Shown here piece after piece: positions 28,961 through 36,254 of a DNA stretch of 64,000 bases. Below the pieces are notes generated by a model. It worked only from the letters and a program-made list of their open reading frames with translations, was not told the DNA's origin and did no database searches. Position numbers and translations under genes: made by a program. Position 1 is the stretch's first letter; every line of letters begins with the position of its first letter. Source of the stretch: Roseovarius gahaiensis. Lineage in GTDB: Bacteria; Pseudomonadota; Alphaproteobacteria; Rhodobacterales; Rhodobacteraceae. The DNA is taken from assembly GCF_011601345.1 (NCBI RefSeq), contig NZ_JAAORB010000012.1:1-64000 (forward strand), read 5' to 3'.

Positions 28961-29126
28961 GTTGCCACCTGTCGCCTGCCAGCGGTATCCGCCTGTTTCC
29001 TCGTGTTGGTACAATAGGCGGTAACGTTCTGTTGCGAAAGGGCAAAGCAAATCGGGCCTGTAATCATTGCACAACTGTGTTCCGTAAGGCATTTAAGGCC
29101 AGCATCATGTGCATGAGGGAACGGGT

Positions 29127-29804
29127 TTGATCGAGCTGGATAACGTAGCCTACAGTTACGGTGGGGGTGAGCTGCTGAGCGATGTGTCGCTGCAGCTTCA
29201 GCCCGGATCGTTCCATTTTCTGACCGGCCCGTCGGGTGCGGGCAAGACCACTCTGCTCAAGCTGTTCTATGGGGCTTTGTTGCCGACAGCGGGGGATGTG
29301 CGGCTGTTCGGGACGGATGTGCGCGGGATGGACCGCGACGACATCGCGATGACCCGGCGCCGCATCGGCGTTGTGCATCAAGATTGCCAGTTTCTGGATC
29401 ACCTAAGCGTGTCCGACAATATTGCCCTGCCTTTGATGGTTTCGGGCCGCGATTTGCTAACTGAAGGCGCGAATTTGAAGGAACTGACGACTTGGGTGGG
29501 GCTCAAGTCCCGCGCCGGGGCCCGCCCGCCGGAATTGTCTGGGGGCGAACGTCAGCGTGCGGCGCTGGCCCGCGCGATCATCATGTCGCCCGATGTCGTC
29601 TTGGCCGATGAGCCTACGGGCAATGTGGATTGGGACATGTCGCAACGCCTCCTGCGCCTTCTGGTCGAGTTGAACCGCATGGGAAAAACCATCATGATCG
29701 CCACCCATGACCTTGCCCTGATCCGCGCCGCCAAGGCGCATGTTCAGGCCCGTGTGCTGCGGATTTCCAACCGGCGGCTCCATTTCGCGGGGGCCGATCT
29801 GTGA
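29127..29804 (+). CDS. ftsE: Cell-division ATP-binding protein FtsE
   Basis: A 225-residue ABC ATPase that works with FtsX to activate cell-wall hydrolases at the septum. Walker A is GPSGAGKTTLLK, the signature is LSGGERQRAA and Walker B is VVLADEPTGN. The TTG start at 29127 gives the usual MIEL N-terminus and has AGGGA 6 bases upstream; a GTG at 29109 lacks such a site. The stop overlaps the GTG start of ftsX. Confidence 0.93.
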   Translation: MIELDNVAYSYGGGELLSDVSLQLQPGSFHFLTGPSGAGKTTLLKLFYGALLPTAGDVRLFGTDVRGMDRDDIAMTRRRIGVVHQDCQFLDHLSVSDNIALPLMVSGRDLLTEGANLKELTTWVGLKSRAGARPPELSGGERQRAALARAIIMSPDVVLADEPTGNVDWDMSQRLLRLLVELNRMGKTIMIATHDLALIRAAKAHVQARVLRISNRRLHFAGADL

Positions 29805-30706
29805 CGCCTAATCTGGCCAGACTAGGGGAGTTGGTGGTCGGCGATGCGCAGGCCGATCGGGTTGTGCCGCCCACTGGGTTCACCGCGCAACTGACCTTGT
29901 TCAGCGCGGCCGCAATGGCGTTTCTGGCAGTGTTCGCACTGGCGCTGTCGCTGGCCACCGGGCGATTGGCCGACCGTTGGGGGGACGAATTGGCGCGCAG
30001 TTCGACCGTGCGCATTTCAGCGCCCGAGGGACAGTTGGCGGCACAGACCGATGCCGCCTTGAAACTGCTGAACAGCACACGCGGTGTCGCCGAGGCACGC
30101 GCGCTGAACACGGACGAACAGCGCGCCCTGCTTGAGCCGTGGTTCGGCCCCGATCTGCCAGTTGAGACCTTGCCCATTCCGCAGTTGATCGAGGTGATCG
30201 AAGATGCCGAAGGGTTTGATCCACAGGGCTTGCGGCTGCGCCTGTCTGCCGAGGTGCCGGGCGCTGTGCTGGACGATCACACACGCTGGCGCCGCCCGCT
30301 GACCGATGCGGCCGGACGGTTGCGGCTGTTGGGATGGGTGTCACTGTCGCTGATCGGTGCTGCGACGGCGGCGATGATCACGCTGGCGGCCAATGCCGCA
30401 CTGGCAGCGAATGCGCAGGTGATCAGCGTTCTGCGGCTGGTGGGAGCGCGCGACGCCTATATTGCGCGGGCCTTTGTGCGCCGCTTTACCTTGCGGGCGC
30501 TGACCGGTGCTGCCGTTGGTATGGTGCTGGGCTGTGCGGCGATCCTGCTGTTGCCATCTGCACAGGCCGAAGGTGGATTTCTGACCGGGCTTGGTTTTCA
30601 GGGCTGGCATTGGGTCTGGCCGCTGCTGATCCCGCCCCTTGCGGCGACAGTGGCCTTTGCCGCAACCCGCGCGGCGGCCATCAAGACCTTGAAGGACATG
30701 CCATGA
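29801..30706 (+). CDS. ftsX: Cell-division permease FtsX
   Basis: A 301-residue membrane protein with four predicted helices: one near residues 28-50, then a periplasmic loop of about 110 residues, then three C-terminal helices. The VISVLRLVGARDAYIARAFVRR motif is typical of the FtsX/MacB permease core. GTG start overlapping the ftsE stop (GTGA), and its own stop overlaps the plsC ATG, so the three are coupled. Confidence 0.92.
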   Translation: MTPNLARLGELVVGDAQADRVVPPTGFTAQLTLFSAAAMAFLAVFALALSLATGRLADRWGDELARSSTVRISAPEGQLAAQTDAALKLLNSTRGVAEARALNTDEQRALLEPWFGPDLPVETLPIPQLIEVIEDAEGFDPQGLRLRLSAEVPGAVLDDHTRWRRPLTDAAGRLRLLGWVSLSLIGAATAAMITLAANAALAANAQVISVLRLVGARDAYIARAFVRRFTLRALTGAAVGMVLGCAAILLLPSAQAEGGFLTGLGFQGWHWVWPLLIPPLAATVAFAATRAAAIKTLKDMP

Positions 30707-31437
30707 GCCACGCCGTGCAGTGGGTGCGTTCGCTGATCTTTGTGATCAACATCTATGCGATGATGGGGATCATAGGGATCTTGTTTTTCCCTTGGGCAGT
30801 GGTCAGTCGCCGGGGCGCGCAGGCGGCCTGCCATTCATGGTGCCGTTGGGTGCGCTGGACCGCGGGCTGGATGGTTGGATTGCACACCGAAGTGCGCGGC
30901 ACGCCGCCCACCGACGAGGTTTTGATCGCGGCCAAGCATCAATCGTTTCTGGATATCGTGCTGATTTTCGGCGCGGTGCCTGCGGGCAAGTTCATCATGA
31001 AGCGTGAATTGATGTGGGCGCCGGTGATCGGGCAATACGCGCTGAAAATTGGCTGTGTCCCGGTGGACCGGGGCAAGCGCAGTCTGGCGATCAAAAAGAT
31101 GGTTTCGGACGTGGGTAAGGGCCGACAGGAGCCGGGACAGTTGATCATCTACCCGCAGGGCACCCGCATCGCACCCGGCGTCAAGGCGCCCTACAAGGTG
31201 GGCACGGGTGTGCTGTATGACGAACTGGGCCAAGATTGCGTGCCAGTCGCGGCCAATGTGGGCTTGTTTTGGCCGCGCAAAGGCATCATGCGTAAACCCG
31301 GCACGGCGATTGTCGAGTTTTTGCCGCGCATCCCGGCGGGGCAGGACCGACGGCAGTTCATGCGCGAGTTGGAAGCTAAGGTGGAAACCGCCTCGACCGC
31401 ACTGATGCAGGAGGCGGGATTTGACCCCGAAAGTTGA
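30703..31437 (+). CDS. plsC: 1-acyl-sn-glycerol-3-phosphate acyltransferase
   Basis: A 244-residue membrane-bound acyltransferase that makes phosphatidic acid. An N-terminal helix (about 8-35) precedes the catalytic HX4D motif KHQSFLD (about 77-83). The substrate-binding motif YPQGTR (about 149-154) has Gln where many family members have Glu. ATG overlaps the ftsX stop. The next gene starts inside its 3' end. Confidence 0.92.
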   Translation: MSHAVQWVRSLIFVINIYAMMGIIGILFFPWAVVSRRGAQAACHSWCRWVRWTAGWMVGLHTEVRGTPPTDEVLIAAKHQSFLDIVLIFGAVPAGKFIMKRELMWAPVIGQYALKIGCVPVDRGKRSLAIKKMVSDVGKGRQEPGQLIIYPQGTRIAPGVKAPYKVGTGVLYDELGQDCVPVAANVGLFWPRKGIMRKPGTAIVEFLPRIPAGQDRRQFMRELEAKVETASTALMQEAGFDPES

Positions 31438-32035
31438 CTATATCCGCGAGATTGCCGATCTTGAAGCGCTTTATCCGGCCCCGAGCGTGGCGAGTGTGCG
31501 CAAAGTCGCGACGCGCCTGACCCCGCTTTATCGCAAGTGGATCGCCAAATCGCGGTATTGCATCCTGTCCACTGTCGGCCCCGCTGGCACCGATGGCAGC
31601 CCGCGCGGCGAGGATGGGCCGGTGGTGACCGAACTGGACCCGCAAACGCTGGCCCTGCCCGATTGGCGTGGCAATAACCGGCTGGATACGCTGCGCAACA
31701 TCGTCAGTGATGGGCGGATTTCGCTGCTGTTCATGGTGTCAGGATCGGACACAGTTGTCCGGATCAACGGGCAAGCGCGGGTAACGGCGGATGAGCAAGT
31801 GCGCGCCATGTTCAATCGCCAAGGCAAACGACCGACCACTGTGATCGTGATCAAGATCGGCGAGGTTTACGCCCAATGCGCCCGCGCCACGATGCGATCG
31901 GGCCTGTGGGAGCGCGACGACAGCAAGGGCCTGCCGACGATGGGCGAGATATTGGCCGAACAGACGCGCGGCGAGGAAGGCGGCAGCGATTACGATACGG
32001 CGTGGATGGACCGGGCGATCAAGACGCTGTGGTAA
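31421..32035 (+). CDS. Pyridoxamine-5'-phosphate-oxidase-like FMN-binding protein
   Basis: A 204-residue protein of the split-barrel PPOX family (MSMEG_1061-like). The FMN-binding region is RYCILSTVGPAGTDGSPRGE (about 44-63) followed by LALPDWRGNNRLDTLRNI. Such proteins are flavin oxidoreductases of unknown substrate. The TTG start has GGAGG 6 bases upstream and lies 17 bases before the plsC stop, so translation is likely coupled. Confidence 0.82.
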   Translation: MTPKVDYIREIADLEALYPAPSVASVRKVATRLTPLYRKWIAKSRYCILSTVGPAGTDGSPRGEDGPVVTELDPQTLALPDWRGNNRLDTLRNIVSDGRISLLFMVSGSDTVVRINGQARVTADEQVRAMFNRQGKRPTTVIVIKIGEVYAQCARATMRSGLWERDDSKGLPTMGEILAEQTRGEEGGSDYDTAWMDRAIKTLW

Positions 32036-32040
32036 GTTGA

Positions 32041-32066
32041 AAAGGCGGCCCGATTGGCCCGCCTTT
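32041..32066. terminator. Bidirectional hairpin terminator
   Basis: AAAGGCGG / CCGCCTTT, an 8-bp stem continued inside by two more G-C pairs after one mismatch. It lies between the convergent PPOX and lpdA genes. The T-rich flank is better on the minus strand. Confidence 0.7.
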
Positions 32067-32125
32067 CCGGTTTGATTGCGGTGCTCGTCGCGCTCTGGCG
32101 TACGCGCCTCGCGGTGCTACGCTGA

Positions 32126-33514
32126 TCAGGCGTGGATTGCGCCGTCACCGCAGGCCAAGGCCGCCTCGCGCACCGCTTCGGAATAGGTTGGGTGGGCGTG
32201 ACAGGTGAGGGCCAGATCCTCGGCTGACGCGCCAAACTCCATCGCCACACAGATTTCATGGATCAGGTCACCGGCCATCGGGCCAATGATATGCGCACCA
32301 AGGATCCTGTCGGTGTCCTTGTCGGCAAGGATTTTGACAAACCCATCTGCGGCAAAGTTGGCCTTGGCCCGACCATTGCCCATGAAGGAAAACTTGCCGA
32401 CTTTGTAGGCGCGGTCGGCGTCTTTGAGCTCTTCCTCGGTCTGGCCGACGCTGGCGACCTCGGGGTGGGTGTAGATCACGCCGGGAATGACGCCATAGTT
32501 CACATGACCATGTTTGCCGGCAATCACTTCGGCGGCGGCCATGCCTTCATCCTCGGCCTTGTGGGCCAGCATCGGGCCGGCGATGGCATCGCCGATGGCA
32601 TAGAGGCCTTCGACATTGGTGCGCCATTGATCATCGGTTTCGATCTGGCCACGTTCGGACATCTTGACGCCAAGCGCGTCGAGGCCAAGGCCATCGGTGA
32701 AGGGTTTGCGGCCCGTGGCGACCAGCACGGTATCGGCGTCAAGCGTGTGTTCACTGTCGTCTTTGCGCAGTTTGTAATGCACTTTGGCCTTGGTTTTCAT
32801 CGTCTCGACAGATTGCACGGCCGCGCCCATCACAAATTCAAGCCCCTGCTTTTTCAGCAGTTTCTGGAATTGCTTTTGCACCTCACCATCCATGCCGGGG
32901 GTGATGTGATCGAGGAATTCAACGACCGTGACCTCGGTTCCGAGACGGGAATAGACCGAGCCGAGTTCGAGTCCGATCACGCCTGCGCCGATCACTACCA
33001 TTTTTTTGGGGATTTTGGACAGTTCCAGCGCCCCGGTGGAGGTGACAACGGTTTTCTCATCCACCTCGACGCCGGGCAGAGACGAGGAGTCAGAGCCGGT
33101 GGCGATGATGATGTTCTTGGCTTCGTGAACATCGTCACCGACCTTGACCCTGCCCTTTTCGGGGATCGTGCCCCAGCCTTTGAGCCAGTCGATCTTGTTC
33201 TTTTTGAACAGGAATTCAATGCCCTTGGTGTTCTGGCCGATGACATCATCCTTGTAGGCCAGCATCTGTTTCCAGTCGACGGACGGTGATTTTCCCTTGA
33301 GGCCCATCTTGGCGAAATTATGCTCGGCCTCGTGCAACTGGTGGCTGGCATGCAGCAGAGCCTTGGATGGGATACAGCCGACGTTGAGGCAGGTGCCACC
33401 CAATGTGTCGCGGCCTTCGACGCAGGCGGTTTTCAGGCCAAGCTGCGCGCAGCGGATGGCGGCGACATAGCCTCCGGGACCGGAGCCGATGACGATGACG
33501 TCATAATTTGCCAT
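32126..33514 (-). CDS. lpdA: Dihydrolipoyl dehydrogenase
   Basis: A 462-residue FAD flavoprotein, E3 of 2-oxoacid dehydrogenase complexes. FAD motif [12 protein letters not shown] (about 7-18), redox disulfide [13 protein letters not shown] (about 38-50), NAD-binding [12 protein letters not shown] and the catalytic HAHPTYSE near the C-terminus are all present. It is the last gene of the suc region, and MAPEG and small genes separate it from sucB. Confidence 0.96.
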   Translation of the reverse strand: MANYDVIVIGSGPGGYVAAIRCAQLGLKTACVEGRDTLGGTCLNVGCIPSKALLHASHQLHEAEHNFAKMGLKGKSPSVDWKQMLAYKDDVIGQNTKGIEFLFKKNKIDWLKGWGTIPEKGRVKVGDDVHEAKNIIIATGSDSSSLPGVEVDEKTVVTSTGALELSKIPKKMVVIGAGVIGLELGSVYSRLGTEVTVVEFLDHITPGMDGEVQKQFQKLLKKQGLEFVMGAAVQSVETMKTKAKVHYKLRKDDSEHTLDADTVLVATGRKPFTDGLGLDALGVKMSERGQIETDDQWRTNVEGLYAIGDAIAGPMLAHKAEDEGMAAAEVIAGKHGHVNYGVIPGVIYTHPEVASVGQTEEELKDADRAYKVGKFSFMGNGRAKANFAADGFVKILADKDTDRILGAHIIGPMAGDLIHEICVAMEFGASAEDLALTCHAHPTYSEAVREAALACGDGAIHA

Positions 33515-33542
33515 AAGGGTATCCTTTCGGTTGAGCGGGTTT

Positions 33543-33604
33543 GGGGGCACTGCCCCCGTCGCCCGATGGGCGACTCCCCCGGAGTATTTTTGGAACAATG
33601 AAGA
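33543..33604 (+). repeat. Dispersed intergenic repeat: two hairpins plus GGAGTATTTTTGG tail
   Basis: Hairpin GGGGGCACTGCCCCC (33543-33557), hairpin GTCGCCC-GAT-GGGCGAC (33558-33574), then CGGAGTATTTTTGG followed by AACAATGAAG. The tail matches 23911-23939. It fills the gap between the MAPEG gene and lpdA and could also act as a processing site or attenuator. Confidence 0.65.
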
Positions 33605-34000
33605 TCATAGCAGGGCCACCAGAAGCATAAGCGTGGTGGCCAGAAAGCCCACAGCCCAGATCAACGAGCGGCCTGGACGCCAGCCGAAGGCGTAGGCGGG
33701 GATGTAGAGGACGCGCGCGCCGAGATAGGTGAAGGCGAGCGCGGCGGTGAGGGGGCTAGATTTTTCGGCAAGCGTGAGGACCACGCAGGCGATGCTGAAG
33801 AGGATCAGCCCCTCGAAGTGATTGTTGAGCGCACGGCCAAGGCGGGCTGTGCGTTCGGACATTTGCTTTGAAGGCTCGCGATCACGCGCGGACATGGTGT
33901 AGCCCGGCCCAAGTTCGAGGTTCGCGGGCACGGCGTAGAGGACGTATTGAACGACCTGTAGCAGGGCGGCGAGGGTGAGGGCGGTGAGTTCGGGGGTCAT
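33605..34000 (-). CDS. MAPEG-family membrane protein
   Basis: A 131-residue protein with four hydrophobic segments. The family pattern RLGRALNNHFEGLILFSIACV (starting near residue 53) and ARVLYIPAYAFGW is present. MAPEG proteins include microsomal glutathione S-transferases; bacterial members mostly have no known substrate. It lies between a small membrane protein and lpdA on the minus strand, within the suc region. Confidence 0.85.
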   Translation of the reverse strand: MTPELTALTLAALLQVVQYVLYAVPANLELGPGYTMSARDREPSKQMSERTARLGRALNNHFEGLILFSIACVVLTLAEKSSPLTAALAFTYLGARVLYIPAYAFGWRPGRSLIWAVGFLATTLMLLVALL

Positions 34001-34018
34001 TTGACGATGCTCATTTCT

Positions 34019-34234
34019 TCATAGTGCGACGAATAAAGCGGCTATCGCTAGAAGTGTACCAACAATCCATTCCCATTCTTCTTTCCAGAATTGCCAAACC
34101 CTGCGTGCTGCCCGCGCGGCCCAATGTCTCTCGAAACCAATGAAGAATAGTCCCTCATACTTCTCACCTATAAACTCGCCCTGCCACCAATTACGTAGCC
34201 GTTGACCGATTTTCCTGATCGGCCCGAAACTCAT
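34019..34234 (-). CDS. Small Trp-rich membrane protein, hypothetical
   Basis: A 71-residue protein with eight tryptophans, a basic N-terminal half and one C-terminal hydrophobic helix (about 48-71). The ATG at 34234 is used; a GTG at 34246 is an alternative. Neither has a strong ribosome-binding site. The DNA is clearly more AT-rich than the surrounding suc genes, suggesting a later insertion. Family not recognised. Confidence 0.45.
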   Translation of the reverse strand: MSFGPIRKIGQRLRNWWQGEFIGEKYEGLFFIGFERHWAARAARRVWQFWKEEWEWIVGTLLAIAALFVAL

Positions 34235-34303
34235 GACCAAGGCCACTGTAGTCTCGTCACTGGTGCGGGAGCCGCTTGAAAGGCAACACCAGATGTCATG
34301 GAC

Positions 34304-34639
34304 TTAGCCTCTGCAAGAGCCCTCGTACAATAGACTGTTTGATACGTCTGACTTGTTATCAATCTTCCAGCCCGTGGGGCAAATATTTCTTTCAGCGACG
34401 AATTGCCCAATAAAATTTAGCCGTGTCTCTTCTTGAAGATCAGGTTCGACCAACCCATTCAGGTGGTTCTCAGCAAAAACATAGCGAAAAGTCACTTGGC
34501 CGTTTTGATCTCTTTGCACCGCTCCACTTCCGGCAGCCAAGTCCAGTGCTGCATTGGGTTGTCCGCTTACAAGTGCGGCTGTCGTTGGATTGCAAGCAGA
34601 CAGGACAAGGAGCGCCAAGCCAATTATCGTTGTGCGCAT
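34304..34639 (-). CDS. Small lipoprotein in the suc region, hypothetical
   Basis: A 111-residue protein with signal and lipobox LSAC (Cys16). Two further cysteines at the C-terminal half (ICPTGW and EGSCRG) could form a disulfide. It lies 61 bases downstream of sucB on the same strand and is AT-richer than its neighbours. No family is recognised. Confidence 0.55.
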   Translation of the reverse strand: MRTTIIGLALLVLSACNPTTAALVSGQPNAALDLAAGSGAVQRDQNGQVTFRYVFAENHLNGLVEPDLQEETRLNFIGQFVAERNICPTGWKIDNKSDVSNSLLYEGSCRG

Positions 34640-34675
34640 ATCTTTAAACTCCTTTGAAAACGGTCCCCACAGGTG

Positions 34676-34692
34676 GTGGGTTTGAAACCCAC
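34676..34692. other. Hairpin between sucB and the lipoprotein gene
   Basis: GTGGGTTTGAAACCCAC forms a perfect 8-bp inverted repeat. No T tract follows, so it may be an attenuator or an RNA-stability element, not a full terminator. Confidence 0.4.
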
Positions 34693-34700
34693 TATTCCCG

Positions 34701-36251
34701 TTACAAATCCATCAACAACCGCCGCGGATCTTCCAGCGCCTCTTTCACCCGGACGAGGAAGGTGACCGCGCCTTTGCCGTCGACGATGCGGTGATCGTAG
34801 GAAAGGGCCAAATACATCATCGGGCGGGCCTTGATCTCGCCGTTCACCACCATCGGGCGTTGCTGGATCTTGTGCATCCCCAGAATCCCCGATTGCGGCG
34901 GGTTGAGGATGGGCGAGGACATCAGCGAGCCGTAGACGCCACCGTTGGAGATGGTGAACGTGCCGCCCTGCATTTCGGCCATCGACAGTTTCCCGTCACG
35001 CGCCCGCGCGCCTTTTTCGGCAATGGCTTTTTCGATCGCGGCGAATGACATCGCGTCGGTGTCGCGGATCACCGGCACCACGAGGCCGGTGGGGGTGCCA
35101 GCGGCGATGCCCATATGCACGAAGTTCTTGTAGACGATATCGGTGCCGTCGATTTCGGCGTTGACCTCGGGGACTTCTTTCAAGGCGTGGCAGCAGGCCT
35201 TGGTGAAGAAGGACATGAAGCCCAGCTTGACGCCGTGTTTCTTGAGAAACTCGTCTTTGTATTCATTGCGGAGCGCCATCACCTCGGTCATGTCCACCTC
35301 GTTATAGGTGGTGAGCATGGCGGCGGTGTTTTGGCTGTCTTTGAGGCGCTTGGCGATGGTCTGGCGTAGGCGGGTCATCTTGACCCGTTCCTCGCGCGCG
35401 GCGTCATCTGCGCTGACCGGGGCACGGGGGGCTTGTGCCGGTTGGGCCGATGCGGCGGGGGCGGATGTAGCGGCCGAGGCAGCCTTGGCCACGTCTTCTT
35501 TCATGATCCGGCCATCGCGACCCGAGCCTTGGACCTGATCGGCAGAGAGGCCTTTTTCAGCCATTGCCTTTTTGGCCGATGGGGCGTGTTCGATGTCGCC
35601 ACCCTGTGCGCTTTGAGTTTCCTTGCCGCCTTCGGGGGCGCTGTCGTCATCGGCGGGCTCGGGGCGTTTGTCGGGCGTGATCGTGCCATCCGCCGAGCCC
35701 GAGAGCACGGCGATCTTGCCACCTGCCTGCACGGTATCGCCTTCCTGAGCAAGGATATCGCAGATCGTGCCAGCGGCGGGCGAGGGGACTTCGACCGAGA
35801 CTTTGTCGGTTTCCAGCTCACACAGCATTTCGTCCTGAGAGACGCTGTCGCCAACCTTTTTGAACCAAGTAGAGACCGTGGCCTCGGAGACGCTTTCGCC
35901 AAGCGTGGGCACCATCACATCGACATTGCCTTTGTCGCCGTTGCTTTCCGACGCGGCGGGTTGGGTCTTGTCTTGTTCGGCGCTGTCATCGGCATCGTCC
36001 GATTTGGCACCTGCGCCTTCGGAAATCGTCGCCAACAGGGCGTCGACGCCTACGGTTTCGCCTTCACCGGCGACGATTTCGCCAAGGGTGCCTGCGGCGG
36101 GTGAGGGCACTTCGACGGTGACTTTGTCGGTTTCCAGCTCACACAGCATTTCGTCGGCGGCGACGGGATCGCCGGGTTTCTTGAACCAAGTGGCGACGGT
36201 GGCCTCGGTCACGGATTCGCCGAGCGTGGGGACGCGAACTTCGGTAGACAT
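34701..36251 (-). CDS. sucB: 2-oxoglutarate dehydrogenase E2, with two lipoyl domains
   Basis: A 516-residue dihydrolipoyl succinyltransferase. Two lipoyl domains lie in tandem: residues 1-78 (lipoyl-Lys in [10 protein letters not shown]43) and about 110-187 ([10 protein letters not shown]150), joined by an acidic Ala/Ser linker. A subunit-binding domain (about 217-250) and the catalytic domain with [13 protein letters not shown] follow. Most E2o proteins have one lipoyl domain and about 400 residues. It starts 3 bases after the sucA stop. Confidence 0.96.
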   Translation of the reverse strand: MSTEVRVPTLGESVTEATVATWFKKPGDPVAADEMLCELETDKVTVEVPSPAAGTLGEIVAGEGETVGVDALLATISEGAGAKSDDADDSAEQDKTQPAASESNGDKGNVDVMVPTLGESVSEATVSTWFKKVGDSVSQDEMLCELETDKVSVEVPSPAAGTICDILAQEGDTVQAGGKIAVLSGSADGTITPDKRPEPADDDSAPEGGKETQSAQGGDIEHAPSAKKAMAEKGLSADQVQGSGRDGRIMKEDVAKAASAATSAPAASAQPAQAPRAPVSADDAAREERVKMTRLRQTIAKRLKDSQNTAAMLTTYNEVDMTEVMALRNEYKDEFLKKHGVKLGFMSFFTKACCHALKEVPEVNAEIDGTDIVYKNFVHMGIAAGTPTGLVVPVIRDTDAMSFAAIEKAIAEKGARARDGKLSMAEMQGGTFTISNGGVYGSLMSSPILNPPQSGILGMHKIQQRPMVVNGEIKARPMMYLALSYDHRIVDGKGAVTFLVRVKEALEDPRRLLMDL

Positions 36252-36254
36252 GCG

